Source of the DNA: Stigonema ocellatum SAG 48.90 = DSM 106950
Lineage (GTDB): Bacteria > Cyanobacteriota > Cyanobacteriia > Cyanobacteriales > Nostocaceae
DNA: 63,635 nucleotides
Direction of reading: 5' to 3'
Assembly: GCA_016903675.1 (NCBI GenBank)
Contig: JADQBA010000043.1
Span: forward strand, 1-63,635
Part shown: positions 1 to 8,483 of the stretch, piece after piece
How positions within the stretch are numbered: the stretch's first letter is position 1
How the letters are laid out: every line of letters starts with the position of its first letter
The notes under the pieces: generated by a model
Databases searched by the model: none
What the model was told of the DNA's origin: nothing
Seen by the model: only the letters and a program-made list of their open reading frames with translations
Translations under genes and position numbers: made by a program

Positions 1-1
1 A

Positions 2-250
2 GTTGAAGCCAAAAAGTCAGATATCGCTATAGGCTTACCTCAATGTATTGCTGAAATGGTGGCTGCCCATAAGTTTAATAAAGATATGCAACCAGTTTTT
101 GGTGTAGTTACTACAGCAACCCAGTGGGCTTTTTTGAGTCTCAGAAATAATGTAGTAACTATTGACCCTACCATATATTTGTTTCCAGCTGTAGATAAAA
201 TTTTAGGAATATTGATGGCAATGGTAACTAGTACAAATGATGAAGCTTAG
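2..250 (+). CDS. 3' fragment of a conserved cyanobacterial hypothetical protein (nuclease-fold-like)
   Basis: The frame is open from the window edge to a TAG at 248-250, giving about 82 residues with no start, so the gene begins upstream of the window. The visible tail has an E-x-K pair (VEAKKSDIAIG), then an amphipathic helix ending in AEMVAA, a VVTTATQWAFL strand and a final KILGIL helix. This resembles the C-terminal half of cyanobacterial proteins thought to have a PD-(D/E)xK restriction-like fold. That assignment is from remembered family appearance only. The fragment is too short to give a function. Confidence 0.55.
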   Translation, partial: VEAKKSDIAIGLPQCIAEMVAAHKFNKDMQPVFGVVTTATQWAFLSLRNNVVTIDPTIYLFPAVDKILGILMAMVTSTNDEA

Positions 251-565
251 AGGATGTACGAATAGTCTTGAAAGTTACGCTAATCGTCGGTAGTGATATG
301 GAAGTAGTGGTCAGGTTCAAACGGGAGCAATGCTCCAAAGTGAGGTGAACCCAATTTCGAGCGATGCGGAAGCCGCCGCTGCGCGAACGCTGATCAAAAA
401 CGCCCATGATAAAAAGAAATCTCCACTTCAAGGATTTTGTCCATTTTTGAAATGGTTGGGAATGGAATCCGGCATAACTCCATTAGTTTGGTCACGGGGT
501 CTTCCACGTAGAATGCAGGAGCCAGCCTTATTTCTTGAGTAAACTACAATTGGTGTTCGTCAAAG

Positions 566-605
566 AAAAACCCCCGCCTGAGAATTTGGCAGTGCGGGGA
601 GTTTT
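566..605 (+). terminator. Possible intrinsic terminator
   Basis: An imperfect hairpin pairs AAAACCCCCGC with GCGGGGAGTTTT and ends in a short T-run. It lies about 315 nt after the stop of the partial plus-strand gene at 2-250. The distance is long and the same block is related to sequence upstream of the FhaC gene, so a terminator role is uncertain. Confidence 0.3.
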
Positions 606-674
606 GTGATTGATGCCTTCCTCGACATCCATTTAGTTCTCAGTTTTGGCGCACTCAGTTTATGCAAAACCTGC

Positions 675-700
675 CCTAACTTTACAAAACTTCATTATCT
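675..700 (-). promoter_or_regulatory. Orphan copy of the island's shared upstream motif
   Basis: Plus-strand sequence TTTACAAAACTTCATTAT (681-698) matches the motif found upstream of the FhaC gene (23080), the His/Cys exported gene (7555) and, inverted, the second TPS gene (15087-15110). Read on the minus strand it points towards 1-600, where no minus-strand gene exists. The preceding block 541-600 also resembles 23003-23040, so this looks like a duplicated upstream region that lost its gene. Confidence 0.45.
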
Positions 701-1203
701 AACTCCGTTGCGATTAATGATGAATTGATTCCGACTAACCTCTATCTACTTCTCAGTTTCAATCTAAAAGCGATCGCACTCCAGACAAATCTCTTAGTCT
801 CATGAACAGTAAGTCATCCGTCTGATGAGTCGCTATGCAATGTATTTTTAGTAACAGACAATCTTAATATTTATTGGTAACGGACAGTCTTAATATTTAA
901 TTGATTTCTTTCACAGAAGTTCACAGCTTCTTGTATTCTGTAAATGCTGGTAAAAAACATCATAATATTTAAGCGATCGCCCCTATAAACCTAGAGGGTT
1001 GCTACAAGAGCAACCCAAACTGTGCGACTCCTCTCCAATGCACTGGCTTCTTTGCCCAGTGGGAGAGTCAGTTGCTCATGGGCGAAACCCAAAAACAGTG
1101 CTGACTCACCTTTCAACAGTTCTATGCATTCACACTTAAATAAAGCGGTATACCTTTCCCAAGCCTCGTGGGATCCACACAGCACCTTACCGCTTGAATA
1201 AGA

Positions 1204-4200
1204 CTAATTCCTCTGTGAAGCATGACAAGATGGGGAGTTCTGCCAAGGACTTTGGGGCATGACGTTGGACGCATCTGCTGTCAAGACTACCTCCCCTTTA
1301 AAATTTCTCGTCCACCCAGTTGCTTGCACGATGGGTGCTGAGGTGGGAATGGGTTTTTTGGTAACATTTGGACTCTTGTGGTTGTTACTGCTGGGTTTGA
1401 GTGTTACCCAATCTACCTGCACAGCGTCACTGCTGAGAGGTTCAGTCCTGGGGTTGGGGGGTAGGCCCCCGCGTCCAGTGATAGTAAAGGAACTGGCTCG
1501 TTGCTTGCTGCCTTGATTGCAGCTATTGTCAATTTGACTTGTTGCATCAACGAGATTTGTGGGGAGTTGTGTTAATCCTCGACTGGGGTCTACGTCGGGT
1601 GTATTGATAGTTACCACACCGCTAAGATCGGGGTTTGTTCGCGAAATCGCGGTAATGTCATTTGTTGGTAATTGCCTGGGGTCTAGATCCTCAGGACGCA
1701 ACCTCTCAAGGTCTTGCCGACTGAGTGGCCCTATGCCAAAAATACCTGTAGCGTTGATAGTAACTTTACCCCCTTGACCATTAAACAACGCATTAGCGGT
1801 GATGTCGCTGTTCCCTGTTCTAGGAAAGGCGATGATGAAGCCCGACGGGGCATTGATTGTGATTTGACCGCCATCTCCGCTAGTCTGTTTAGTACCTACG
1901 TTGTTAGTGCCTGCGTTAGTGGAAATTTCACTGCCATCGCTCATCAGCAATAAGTCCAGACCTTGCAGCGCGATATTACCACCTTTACCCGATTCTGTTT
2001 CAGCTACGATGGCTCCTTTGTTCTCTAGCCGGATGGAGCGAGCGGTAGCTTCTAGGTTACCAGCATTCCCTATTTCTGCACTGCGAGCAGGTATGTTAAA
2101 ACCCAAAGCCTGGAGAATGGGTATCAATACTGAGGAAATCTTTGCATCTGTGGCATTACCAGCAGTAACCGTAACTCTCGCACTGTTCCGGACGCTTAAC
2201 TCCCCCGTGTTAATGCTTAAGTCTCCAGCATTTCCAAGAGCGAAACTCTGAGCATACAACCCGCTAGCAAAACCATTAGATGAAGTACCATTCAGTTCTA
2301 CAGACTCAGAGGCGTTCACACTCAAACTCCCTCCCTTACCTGACCCAAAGGTAGAAACTGATATAGCTGCTCCATCCCGAACTATCAACTGCTTTGTGTT
2401 AATCGTCAAGTCTCCGGCTTTTTTGACACCAGTAGTGTCAGTGGACACAAGGCTGGGTATTTGTTTGGATGAAGTGCCAGTCAGTTCCACAGAGTCGTCG
2501 GCGTTAATGGTAAGATTCCCCCCCATCCCCAAGCCAGCAGTAGCAGTGGATATCACTGCTCCATCACTAACCGTCAAACGCCTGGTATTAATCGTCAAGT
2601 TCCCAGCATCTCCAGTCCCTACAGTTGTTGTATTCAAGCGGGTGATGAGAAAAGTACCATCAGGTGCGATACCATTTCCACCACTTAGTTTTACAGAGTC
2701 GGCATTGATGGTAAGAATTCCCCCTTTACCGGTGCTATCGGAAAAAGCTGAAGATGATACTCCAGATCCATCCTCAACAATCAACTGCCCTGTATTAATT
2801 GTTAAGTTCCCAGCGTTCCCAGCAGCATAGGTATCAGTAGCCAATGCGGAAGTGCCAGTCAGTTCCACAGCATCGTCAGCGTTGACGGTTATATTCCCCC
2901 CTTGACCAGCCGTGTTTTTAGTAGCAGAGGCTGATACCTGCGTACCATTAGTTAAAAAAACCGACCTAGCCTTGATATTGATGTCACCTGCCTTTCCTGA
3001 GCCAGATGTTTCGCTCAAGATGCGGCTACCTGCTGAAGAGAATCTGGCATTGCTTGTGATAGTGATATCACCGCTTGATGTCTTACCTTGAGATAAAAGA
3101 TAACCAGTGGTAATGTCGCCATTGGCAGAGAGGGCGATCGCGCCAGCATTGCCATTTTCAGAGGAAGATCTCAGAGTTCCAATACCAGTATTGGTCCCAA
3201 TGCCAGTATTGGAAGAGTTTAGAGTCCCAATGCTAGTATTGATAGCTCCTGCTGTACTGGTGAGGGAAATGTTACCGCCATTCCCACTGCCTTTGTTGGC
3301 TACGGAAGAAAGTAAGTCGGTAGTAGTGATATTCTGGTAAGCATTGAGAGCGATCGCCCCACCATTGCCGAACGTACTCTCAGCATCTAGCTGACCAGCA
3401 CTAGTATTGATAGCTCCTTGTCTGCTAGTAAGGGAAATGTTACCGCCATTCCCTCTACCATAAGTTCCTACGTTAGAAAGTATATTCGGAGCGGTAATAT
3501 TGTTTTTGGCAATGAGAGTGACTGCTCCGCCGTTACCAATGATACCAGATTCTGTTGTAGCACTTATGCCCGTGAGTGCGATCGCGTTGCGAGAATCGAT
3601 AGTGACTGAGCCAGCACTACCAAAATTACTGCTTGTATCAATTTTTCCAACAACTTGAATATTTCCACCTAATAATGCGGTGTTGGGAGCATACTGATTT
3701 GTTAAAAATACGACTCCCGCGTTATTAGTAATGCTGCCTATTTTGATATCCGCACTTGTCCCTGAACCAGCGGTAGAGGGTGTTTCAGGAGAGAAGCCAG
3801 TATTATTACCTGTCATACTAGGAGTGCCGAACGCTGTGGTTCCAGCTCGGATATCGAGGGTTGGTTGAACATTGCCATTAATAGAGGCTACAGTCTTGCC
3901 GTCAGATAGTGTGATGTTTTCGGTAATCGAGTTTGCTGTTGTATCTGTACCTGTAACTGTGACACTGCCTGGAATCTCCACCTTACCGCCTGCCAAGATA
4001 TGTAAAGAGGCTCCTTTGTAACTGTTGAAGCTGACATCTCCACTAGCCCTGATGACAGGGTCATCGGAACTGAACAAACTCCCCAAACTTCCGTTCAACT
4101 GTTCAATCCGAAAATTCCCTCTTGCTGTATAATAAGCATCACCGCTTACCGTGTTATCGGAGCGCAGCACCATATCCCCACCAGAGAAGAAGCCACTCTT

Positions 4201-4959
4201 CGGATGATTCAATGCAAAGATATTTACTCCTTGATTACCCTCAACGAGTAGCTTTCCCCCCGCTTGGGCAATGAAGGGATTTGCTATACTGTCCCGTATG
4301 CGTACACTATCTAATGCTTGCAGTGTTAAATTCCCCCCAGCATGTAGCTGACCTTGTAAATCAAGACTGCCAGCAGCCAGTGTCAGATCTTGCCCTACGG
4401 CTAAATTCCCAGCGTTGGTAATGGGGACTACCTGACTCGATCCATACTGCAACCCCGGAGGAATATTGATTGTCAGCAGCGGTGGGGCTTGAGGATGGGT
4501 GGCACTAAACTCGCTGCCATTAGGAAATTTAAAACTATTCGCCGTACTGGCTACAAACGAACCCGCAATATCCAGACGGGCATTGCGCCCAAAAATAATG
4601 CCATTGGGGTTAATCAAAAACAGGTTGGCTGTGCCGTTAGCGCGAATCAAACCATCAATGTTAGAAACTGACCCACCTGTTACCCGACCGAAGATGTTCT
4701 GAATGTCCGCAGCATTGTTAAAGTGTGCAATCTCCCCAGTGGGAACCGAAAACTCTTGAAAGCTATGAAACAAATTGCCTCCAGCTTGGGTTCCTCCAGT
4801 GATATTGAATATGTTTCCTTGGAGTGTGACGGTGGAATTATTGGGTAGAGTCCGATCAGGGGTAATTTGGGCAGAAGCACAATTTGTGGAGAGAGCTACT
4901 AGAGCACCCCCCATCGCCATTCCCAAGAACCAGCGGCATCGAGTACTTATCCTAGACAT
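1204..4959 (-). CDS. Two-partner-secretion exoprotein (filamentous-haemagglutinin N-domain, S-layer-like beta repeats)
   Basis: This is a large secreted adhesin/exoprotein of about 1251 residues, expected to leave the cell through an FhaC/ShlB-type pore. A signal peptide (MSRISTRCRWFLG..., cleavage near CASA-QITPD) is followed by the TPS domain with its NLFLINPNGIIFG hallmark (about residues 105-125). Then comes a long run of beta-helix repeats of the type GNAGNLTINTGQLIVEDGS, and a conserved tail ending QATGWTRNFKGEVVLTADA. I chose the start at 4959 rather than 4974 because the paralogue at 15336 begins at the same Met and both have the leader AGGGGGTGCAATG. A tnpB element lies about 110 bp upstream and probably separates the gene from its original promoter and from the exported gene at 6824-7378. 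Substrate and role (adhesion, toxin carrier or matrix) cannot be read from sequence. Confidence 0.9.
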   Translation of the reverse strand: MSRISTRCRWFLGMAMGGALVALSTNCASAQITPDRTLPNNSTVTLQGNIFNITGGTQAGGNLFHSFQEFSVPTGEIAHFNNAADIQNIFGRVTGGSVSNIDGLIRANGTANLFLINPNGIIFGRNARLDIAGSFVASTANSFKFPNGSEFSATHPQAPPLLTINIPPGLQYGSSQVVPITNAGNLAVGQDLTLAAGSLDLQGQLHAGGNLTLQALDSVRIRDSIANPFIAQAGGKLLVEGNQGVNIFALNHPKSGFFSGGDMVLRSDNTVSGDAYYTARGNFRIEQLNGSLGSLFSSDDPVIRASGDVSFNSYKGASLHILAGGKVEIPGSVTVTGTDTTANSITENITLSDGKTVASINGNVQPTLDIRAGTTAFGTPSMTGNNTGFSPETPSTAGSGTSADIKIGSITNNAGVVFLTNQYAPNTALLGGNIQVVGKIDTSSNFGSAGSVTIDSRNAIALTGISATTESGIIGNGGAVTLIAKNNITAPNILSNVGTYGRGNGGNISLTSRQGAINTSAGQLDAESTFGNGGAIALNAYQNITTTDLLSSVANKGSGNGGNISLTSTAGAINTSIGTLNSSNTGIGTNTGIGTLRSSSENGNAGAIALSANGDITTGYLLSQGKTSSGDITITSNARFSSAGSRILSETSGSGKAGDINIKARSVFLTNGTQVSASATKNTAGQGGNITVNADDAVELTGTSALATDTYAAGNAGNLTINTGQLIVEDGSGVSSSAFSDSTGKGGILTINADSVKLSGGNGIAPDGTFLITRLNTTTVGTGDAGNLTINTRRLTVSDGAVISTATAGLGMGGNLTINADDSVELTGTSSKQIPSLVSTDTTGVKKAGDLTINTKQLIVRDGAAISVSTFGSGKGGSLSVNASESVELNGTSSNGFASGLYAQSFALGNAGDLSINTGELSVRNSARVTVTAGNATDAKISSVLIPILQALGFNIPARSAEIGNAGNLEATARSIRLENKGAIVAETESGKGGNIALQGLDLLLMSDGSEISTNAGTNNVGTKQTSGDGGQITINAPSGFIIAFPRTGNSDITANALFNGQGGKVTINATGIFGIGPLSRQDLERLRPEDLDPRQLPTNDITAISRTNPDLSGVVTINTPDVDPSRGLTQLPTNLVDATSQIDNSCNQGSKQRASSFTITGRGGLPPNPRTEPLSSDAVQVDWVTLKPSSNNHKSPNVTKKPIPTSAPIVQATGWTRNFKGEVVLTADASNVMPQSPWQNSPSCHASQRN

Positions 4960-5072
4960 TGCACCCCCTAGCATTGTTGGGTTTAAGTCAAGCTAACAAT
5001 ATCCTCATCGGTTACAGGTCGCGGGCTGGTTCAAAGCCAAACAGCTCATTATCAAAGTAGAAGTTGGGGAAG

Positions 5073-6817
5073 TTGACACTCCCCGACCTAAAGGTGCGGG
5101 GATTCTTTAAGAGGTTCTGCCATATCTCTTAAATATCCAACTGTCAGATTACTAGCATCATTGCCAGCAACCTCGAAGGCATGGTTCCCAGTCTCAACCC
5201 AATCGGATTGATAACTACTGGGCGTAACTTTCGCGCAGTCCGCACGTAGGGTCTTTTTATTTTTTAGGAAGACCAGTCCCACTCTCTTACCAATCGTCCG
5301 AGATGCTTTTGTGTCTGCGTGATCGACATGATGACAAACAGTACACAGGAATTTCTCGCCTTTACGGTTTTTCTTGTCAATATGACCGCACTTTGGGCAT
5401 TCCTGCGATGTGTGTCTGGCGGACACTTCGACAACGGGTTTTCCTGCTTTCAATGCCAACCATGCAATCTTGTCGAAAATATCGCCCCAGCTTGCATCTA
5501 AAATGACCTTGTTTAAGCCTGTTTTTTGGGCGGCGTTATTGCGTTTATATCCGCCTTTGCCATCGTGCTTAGGTTTGGCACGCTTGACCATATTTTTGAT
5601 ATTTAAATCTTCTTTAGCAATGGCATCAGCCGTATCAACTACGACCTTTGCAATTTGCCAATCATATCCATCACGATGTTGAGCCAACTTATGTTGCTGT
5701 AATCGTAATTTCTTAACGGCTTTAATCTTATTTTTAGAACCTTTCAGCTTTCGACTAATGGCGCGTTGACGCATTGCCATCCGACGTGCTGTTCTCTTAT
5801 TTGTTGAGATTCTTTTATTCTCTTGAAAGCTACCGTCAGAAAGAGCGATAAGCTTGTTGATTCCAACATCAATACCGACAACTGATTTGCATTTCTCAAG
5901 CGGCATAACGTCTGGCAATATATCAGCAATATTGACCAACATGCTGATATACCAACTGCCGCCCTTTCGCGTAATCGTGCAGGTTCTTAAGTCTTGAATG
6001 AGAGTTAGGTCACGGCTATTGTGAAACTTTACATCCCCGATTCCTGGTAGGTATGCTGTGGCGTAATTCTTTCTAATGTGGCGTAGTTTGACGTATCCAG
6101 GTTTGTATTCAAAAGAATCTAAACGCCTAATGAAATTTGGGTAACCTCTTCCAAGTTTATAGAAGTTTGAGAAAGCCGTATCAAGGTGAGCTACATTACG
6201 TTGTAAGACATTAGAATCAACCCTGGCAAAGTTCCAGAGCGAATTTCTAAGTTGTGTGGTTACTTTCATCTGAATACCAGATGCATTATCCCACTTAACA
6301 ATAGTTTCGAGGACTTTTTTGGTGTCCTTATCTTTGACCTTGGTCTCTTTAGTGGCTAGTCCTAAATTGTGAGGAACAACACCATGCTTAAGTACTGGAC
6401 AAGTAAGGGGACAGCAAGAACCAAATTCTATTCTTGACTCTAGGTCACAATATGACCCGTAGCCATAAATAATCGAGGATTCGCTGTCTTTATTATTAGT
6501 TTCAAAACCTGTTGTACGTTCTCTTAAAGCGTAGTTACGATGTTTTCGCAATGTAACCATCCAGTCTTCAAGAGTTGCCTCCTGAGTCTGGTTAGGCAAC
6601 AATTTGAAATTCCATCGAACTTGCACTTATTTTCTCCCTTTATGGCGTTCTGTTTCTATATCTCTAGTATATCGCTATATTCCTAAGATATCAATAGATA
6701 AACCAGCAATATTGAAGAAAAATGGCACAAAAATCCAAATAAACCCGAAATATTGACGCCTGTTAAAACAGGTCGAGTCGTCTTTCCACGCCGATATGAA
6801 TACCGGACGAGTGTCAA
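5073..6817 (-). mobile_element. IS200/IS605-family (IS1341-type) element carrying tnpB only
   Basis: The right end carries TTGACACTCCCC followed by an imperfect hairpin (about 5081-5102). The same end recurs at 31848 and 63122. The left side has a perfect hairpin, CCTGTTAAAACAGG (6759-6772), next to TATTGACG; a similar hairpin flanked by TTTGAC occurs in the miniature copy at 32107-32122. No tnpA (Y1 transposase) is present, so movement would need a transposase supplied elsewhere. The exact left boundary is uncertain (6773-6817). In TnpB systems the 3' end of tnpB plus the right end gives the guide RNA, so bases just below 5073 would be the guide segment; this follows from the family and is not shown here. 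Confidence 0.75.
5088..6626 (-). CDS. tnpB: TnpB, RNA-guided transposon endonuclease (RuvC + zinc ribbon)
   Basis: This 512-residue protein is full length for the large cyanobacterial TnpB type. RuvC acidic residues are visible: D253 in GIDVGIN, E339 in IAKEDLNIK and D438 in HADTKASRT. The zinc ribbon is C410-P-K-C413 with C428-T-V-C431. The N-terminal wedge-like region begins MQVRWNFKLLPNQ. All key residues are present, so nuclease activity is plausible. TnpB proteins are programmable dsDNA nucleases related to Cas12 that help retain the element. Only tnpB is present, without tnpA. A closely related copy runs off the window at 63138. Confidence 0.93.
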   Translation of the reverse strand: MQVRWNFKLLPNQTQEATLEDWMVTLRKHRNYALRERTTGFETNNKDSESSIIYGYGSYCDLESRIEFGSCCPLTCPVLKHGVVPHNLGLATKETKVKDKDTKKVLETIVKWDNASGIQMKVTTQLRNSLWNFARVDSNVLQRNVAHLDTAFSNFYKLGRGYPNFIRRLDSFEYKPGYVKLRHIRKNYATAYLPGIGDVKFHNSRDLTLIQDLRTCTITRKGGSWYISMLVNIADILPDVMPLEKCKSVVGIDVGINKLIALSDGSFQENKRISTNKRTARRMAMRQRAISRKLKGSKNKIKAVKKLRLQQHKLAQHRDGYDWQIAKVVVDTADAIAKEDLNIKNMVKRAKPKHDGKGGYKRNNAAQKTGLNKVILDASWGDIFDKIAWLALKAGKPVVEVSARHTSQECPKCGHIDKKNRKGEKFLCTVCHHVDHADTKASRTIGKRVGLVFLKNKKTLRADCAKVTPSSYQSDWVETGNHAFEVAGNDASNLTVGYLRDMAEPLKESPHL

Positions 6818-6842
6818 TTCCTTTTATCCTTGACACTCGTCC
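6805..6842. repeat. Perfect 13-bp inverted repeat at the tnpB-element/gene junction
   Basis: GGACGAGTGTCAA (6805-6817) and TTGACACTCGTCC (6830-6842) form a perfect hairpin with a 12-nt loop. It covers the last codons and stop of the exported protein gene and touches the left side of the tnpB element. Nine bases (GAGTGTCAA) equal the element's right-end sequence. It may be a native terminator stem used as an insertion neighbourhood, or a relic of an earlier element end. Confidence 0.7.
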
Positions 6843-7378
6843 TTCGGGGCTACCAGACCTCCCGCTAGGGTCAAGGTGTAGCCCGCTCCCGGCAAGTCAG
6901 ATACCCCGTAAGCATTGAAGATTAACACCGACTTGGTCAAGCAGTTATTCACCTCGAAGTCGTAGCCGTTGTCCTCCTCGCGTTGCGCTTCGTTGTTAGC
7001 TGCGCCCACCGCGCTGGATGCTGTGTTCCGGCATCGGTACTGGGTGTAATAGCCGATACCGTGAAAGCCAGCACCTCTCTTGAAGGTGTCCAGTACCGCA
7101 TTCCAGTCCCCGCTCTTGCTCCAGGTAGATGATGGTTTACCATCAGCCACCTCGGTGGCACCAAATGCCCAGCTGCCGCTATTGCCCACCTCATACGCCC
7201 AGCCGACATGTCCTGCATCTACTACGCCGTAGGTAGCGCCTGAGGGAGCCTTGAACATACATACCCGACCAGGACCAAGTGCTTGGACGGGCTTTAAAGG
7301 AGTCATTATAGCACTAGCTAGCACTAGTGAGCTGGAAATAAAAACAGAAACTATTTTTTTGGCTCGAATCAAACTCAT
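6824..7378 (-). CDS. Secreted protein with possible permuted papain-like (NlpC/LRAT-like) His-Cys arrangement
   Basis: This is a 184-residue exported protein. The Met at 7378 is preferred over the upstream in-frame start at 7453 because it opens directly into a signal peptide (MSLIRAKKIVSVFISSSLVL...ALG). The mature part has a GHVGW motif about 25 residues in and an NNCLTKS motif near the C-terminus. A His in a G-H-x-G-W context followed much later by Asn-Cys is the order seen in circularly permuted NlpC/P60 and LRAT-type thiol enzymes. I infer that similarity from motif order alone. Without the tnpB element its stop would lie about 120 bp before the TPS exoprotein, in the same direction, so the two may have been co-transcribed. 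The island's shared motif lies about 180 nt upstream. Confidence 0.6.
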   Translation of the reverse strand: MSLIRAKKIVSVFISSSLVLASAIMTPLKPVQALGPGRVCMFKAPSGATYGVVDAGHVGWAYEVGNSGSWAFGATEVADGKPSSTWSKSGDWNAVLDTFKRGAGFHGIGYYTQYRCRNTASSAVGAANNEAQREEDNGYDFEVNNCLTKSVLIFNAYGVSDLPGAGYTLTLAGGLVAPKDECQG

Positions 7379-7453
7379 GATTAAGGTATCCTTAGTAACG
7401 GAACCAGACCAACATGAAAAATCGTTACACGTTGTGCAAACAGCACAGTACAC

Positions 7454-7817
7454 GACGTTATGGGTGTTCTCTGATCGCGATCAATGGTGATCAAATAACC
7501 TCTGCTTACAAATCAGTGTCAAGCGCATGAGTTTTATGCCAAATCTGTCATTTCTTTACAAAATTTCATCATCAGGCGTGTAATAACCCAAGAGTGCGAC
7601 ATCCCTTGCGCGTCTCCCAAGGGGAGAAGGAGCGTCAGTGACTTGCCGCAGGCATCGCCCTTATTCCTTCTGAGAAAACTTTACATTTTTCCAGCTATTT
7701 CACCGATAAATGTAAAGATTTATCACAAAGCCAATAGTTTTGCATAAAACTTCAGGCTGGAGTGCGAGAGAAGAATAGAGATCCGCTTCTGCTTAGAACT
7801 CAGGTTTGGAGTCTCAA
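7454..7817. other. Divergent intergenic region with regulatory candidates
   Basis: This region separates the minus-strand exported gene from the plus-strand sigma-like gene. It holds the shared motif at 7549-7573, a dispersed repeat with CTCCCAAGGGGAG near 7613-7625, and two further TTTACA/TGTAAA half-sites at 7681-7715. Confidence 0.5.
7549..7573 (-). promoter_or_regulatory. Shared island motif upstream of the exported His/Cys gene
   Basis: The plus strand reads CATTTCTTTACAAAATTTCA then TCAT; the core is TTTACAAAATTTCATCAT. It lies about 180 nt before the ATG at 7378 and is oriented to that minus-strand gene exactly as the copies at 23080 and 15087 are oriented to theirs. Whether it is a promoter or an activator site is not known. 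Confidence 0.5.
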
Positions 7818-8468
7818 ATGAACTATTCAGACAGAGATGAACTAGATTCGTATTTACTACAGCTAGCTATTTCGGCTCAGCAAAACTCACCGCGATCGCC
7901 AGGGCGACAGACCGCTTTAACAAAGCTGGTTAACGGCATTGTGAGATCTGGTAGGCTTTGCTATCCGCAAAAAGGTCAATTTCCATCTGGTGTTTATCAA
8001 GATATTTATAATGAGGCACGCCAAGAACTCTTGCTCTATCTTTGCGAAAATATTCACAAATACGATGCCGATCGCGGTAGCGTCATCACATGGGTCAATG
8101 TTCTGTTGGATCGGCGATTTTTTAAAGACGCCATTAGGAAAATACAGACTCAACAGAGCATAAAAAAAATAACCTTAACTGACCTAGATAATCTTATTGC
8201 CTTACCTGAAGAACCTCCAGACCTGACAGAAATACTGAAACAATGTATAGAATCAGACCCCGAAGACATTTTCAAAAAAGAACATATAGAAAAATGTCCT
8301 CAAGCCAATTTTCAAGCATTGGCAACGCGACGAATGTCTGGAAAAACCTGGAAAGAAATTTCCGGAGAATTTGCCCTAAAAATTCCCACAGTCAGCAGCT
8401 TTTATTACCGATGTGTAAATAAGTTCTCTTTAAAGTTAAAAGAATACTGTGGTAATGATCTAAATTAA
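7818..8468 (+). CDS. Sigma-70/ECF-like protein of the DUF1822 cluster
   Basis: The product is about 216 residues. I start at the ATG at 7818 because GGAG (7808-7811) is well placed for it; the in-frame TTG at 7806 overlaps that site. The segment LLYLCENIHKYDADRGSVITW looks like sigma region 2 (helix with Y-D/E and W), and residues near the C-terminus (MSGKTWKEISGEFALKIPTV) look like a region-4 helix-turn-helix. Such proteins regularly precede DUF1822 genes in cyanobacteria. It ends 15 bp before the DUF1822 gene, suggesting an operon. It could be a genuine ECF sigma for the shared motif in this island, or a sigma-like DNA-binding protein; neither is shown. Confidence 0.65.
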   Translation: MNYSDRDELDSYLLQLAISAQQNSPRSPGRQTALTKLVNGIVRSGRLCYPQKGQFPSGVYQDIYNEARQELLLYLCENIHKYDADRGSVITWVNVLLDRRFFKDAIRKIQTQQSIKKITLTDLDNLIALPEEPPDLTEILKQCIESDPEDIFKKEHIEKCPQANFQALATRRMSGKTWKEISGEFALKIPTVSSFYYRCVNKFSLKLKEYCGNDLN

Positions 8469-8483
8469 GCAACAGAGCAACAA

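Larger units (their letters stand above)
251..1203. other. Intergenic region with repeats and an orphan promoter-like block
   Basis: No convincing gene is seen in these roughly 950 bases; short ORFs here are made of repeat sequence. It holds a GC-rich dispersed repeat near 360-395, a block at 541-700 resembling the upstream region of the FhaC-type gene (see the separate entry), HIP1 sites, and a short hairpin at 998-1018 (arms GGGTTGCT and AGCAACCC) downstream of the first TPS exoprotein. Confidence 0.6.

Noticed and set aside
330..542. 70-codon ORF in the first intergenic region
   Set aside because: It includes a GC-rich dispersed repeat and has no homologue I recognise.
1259..4702. Many open frames of 60-140 codons on the plus strand opposite the first TPS gene
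   Set aside because: They are shadows of a repetitive, GC-balanced coding gene; none has a ribosome site or recognisable domain, and the minus-strand frame is clearly coding.
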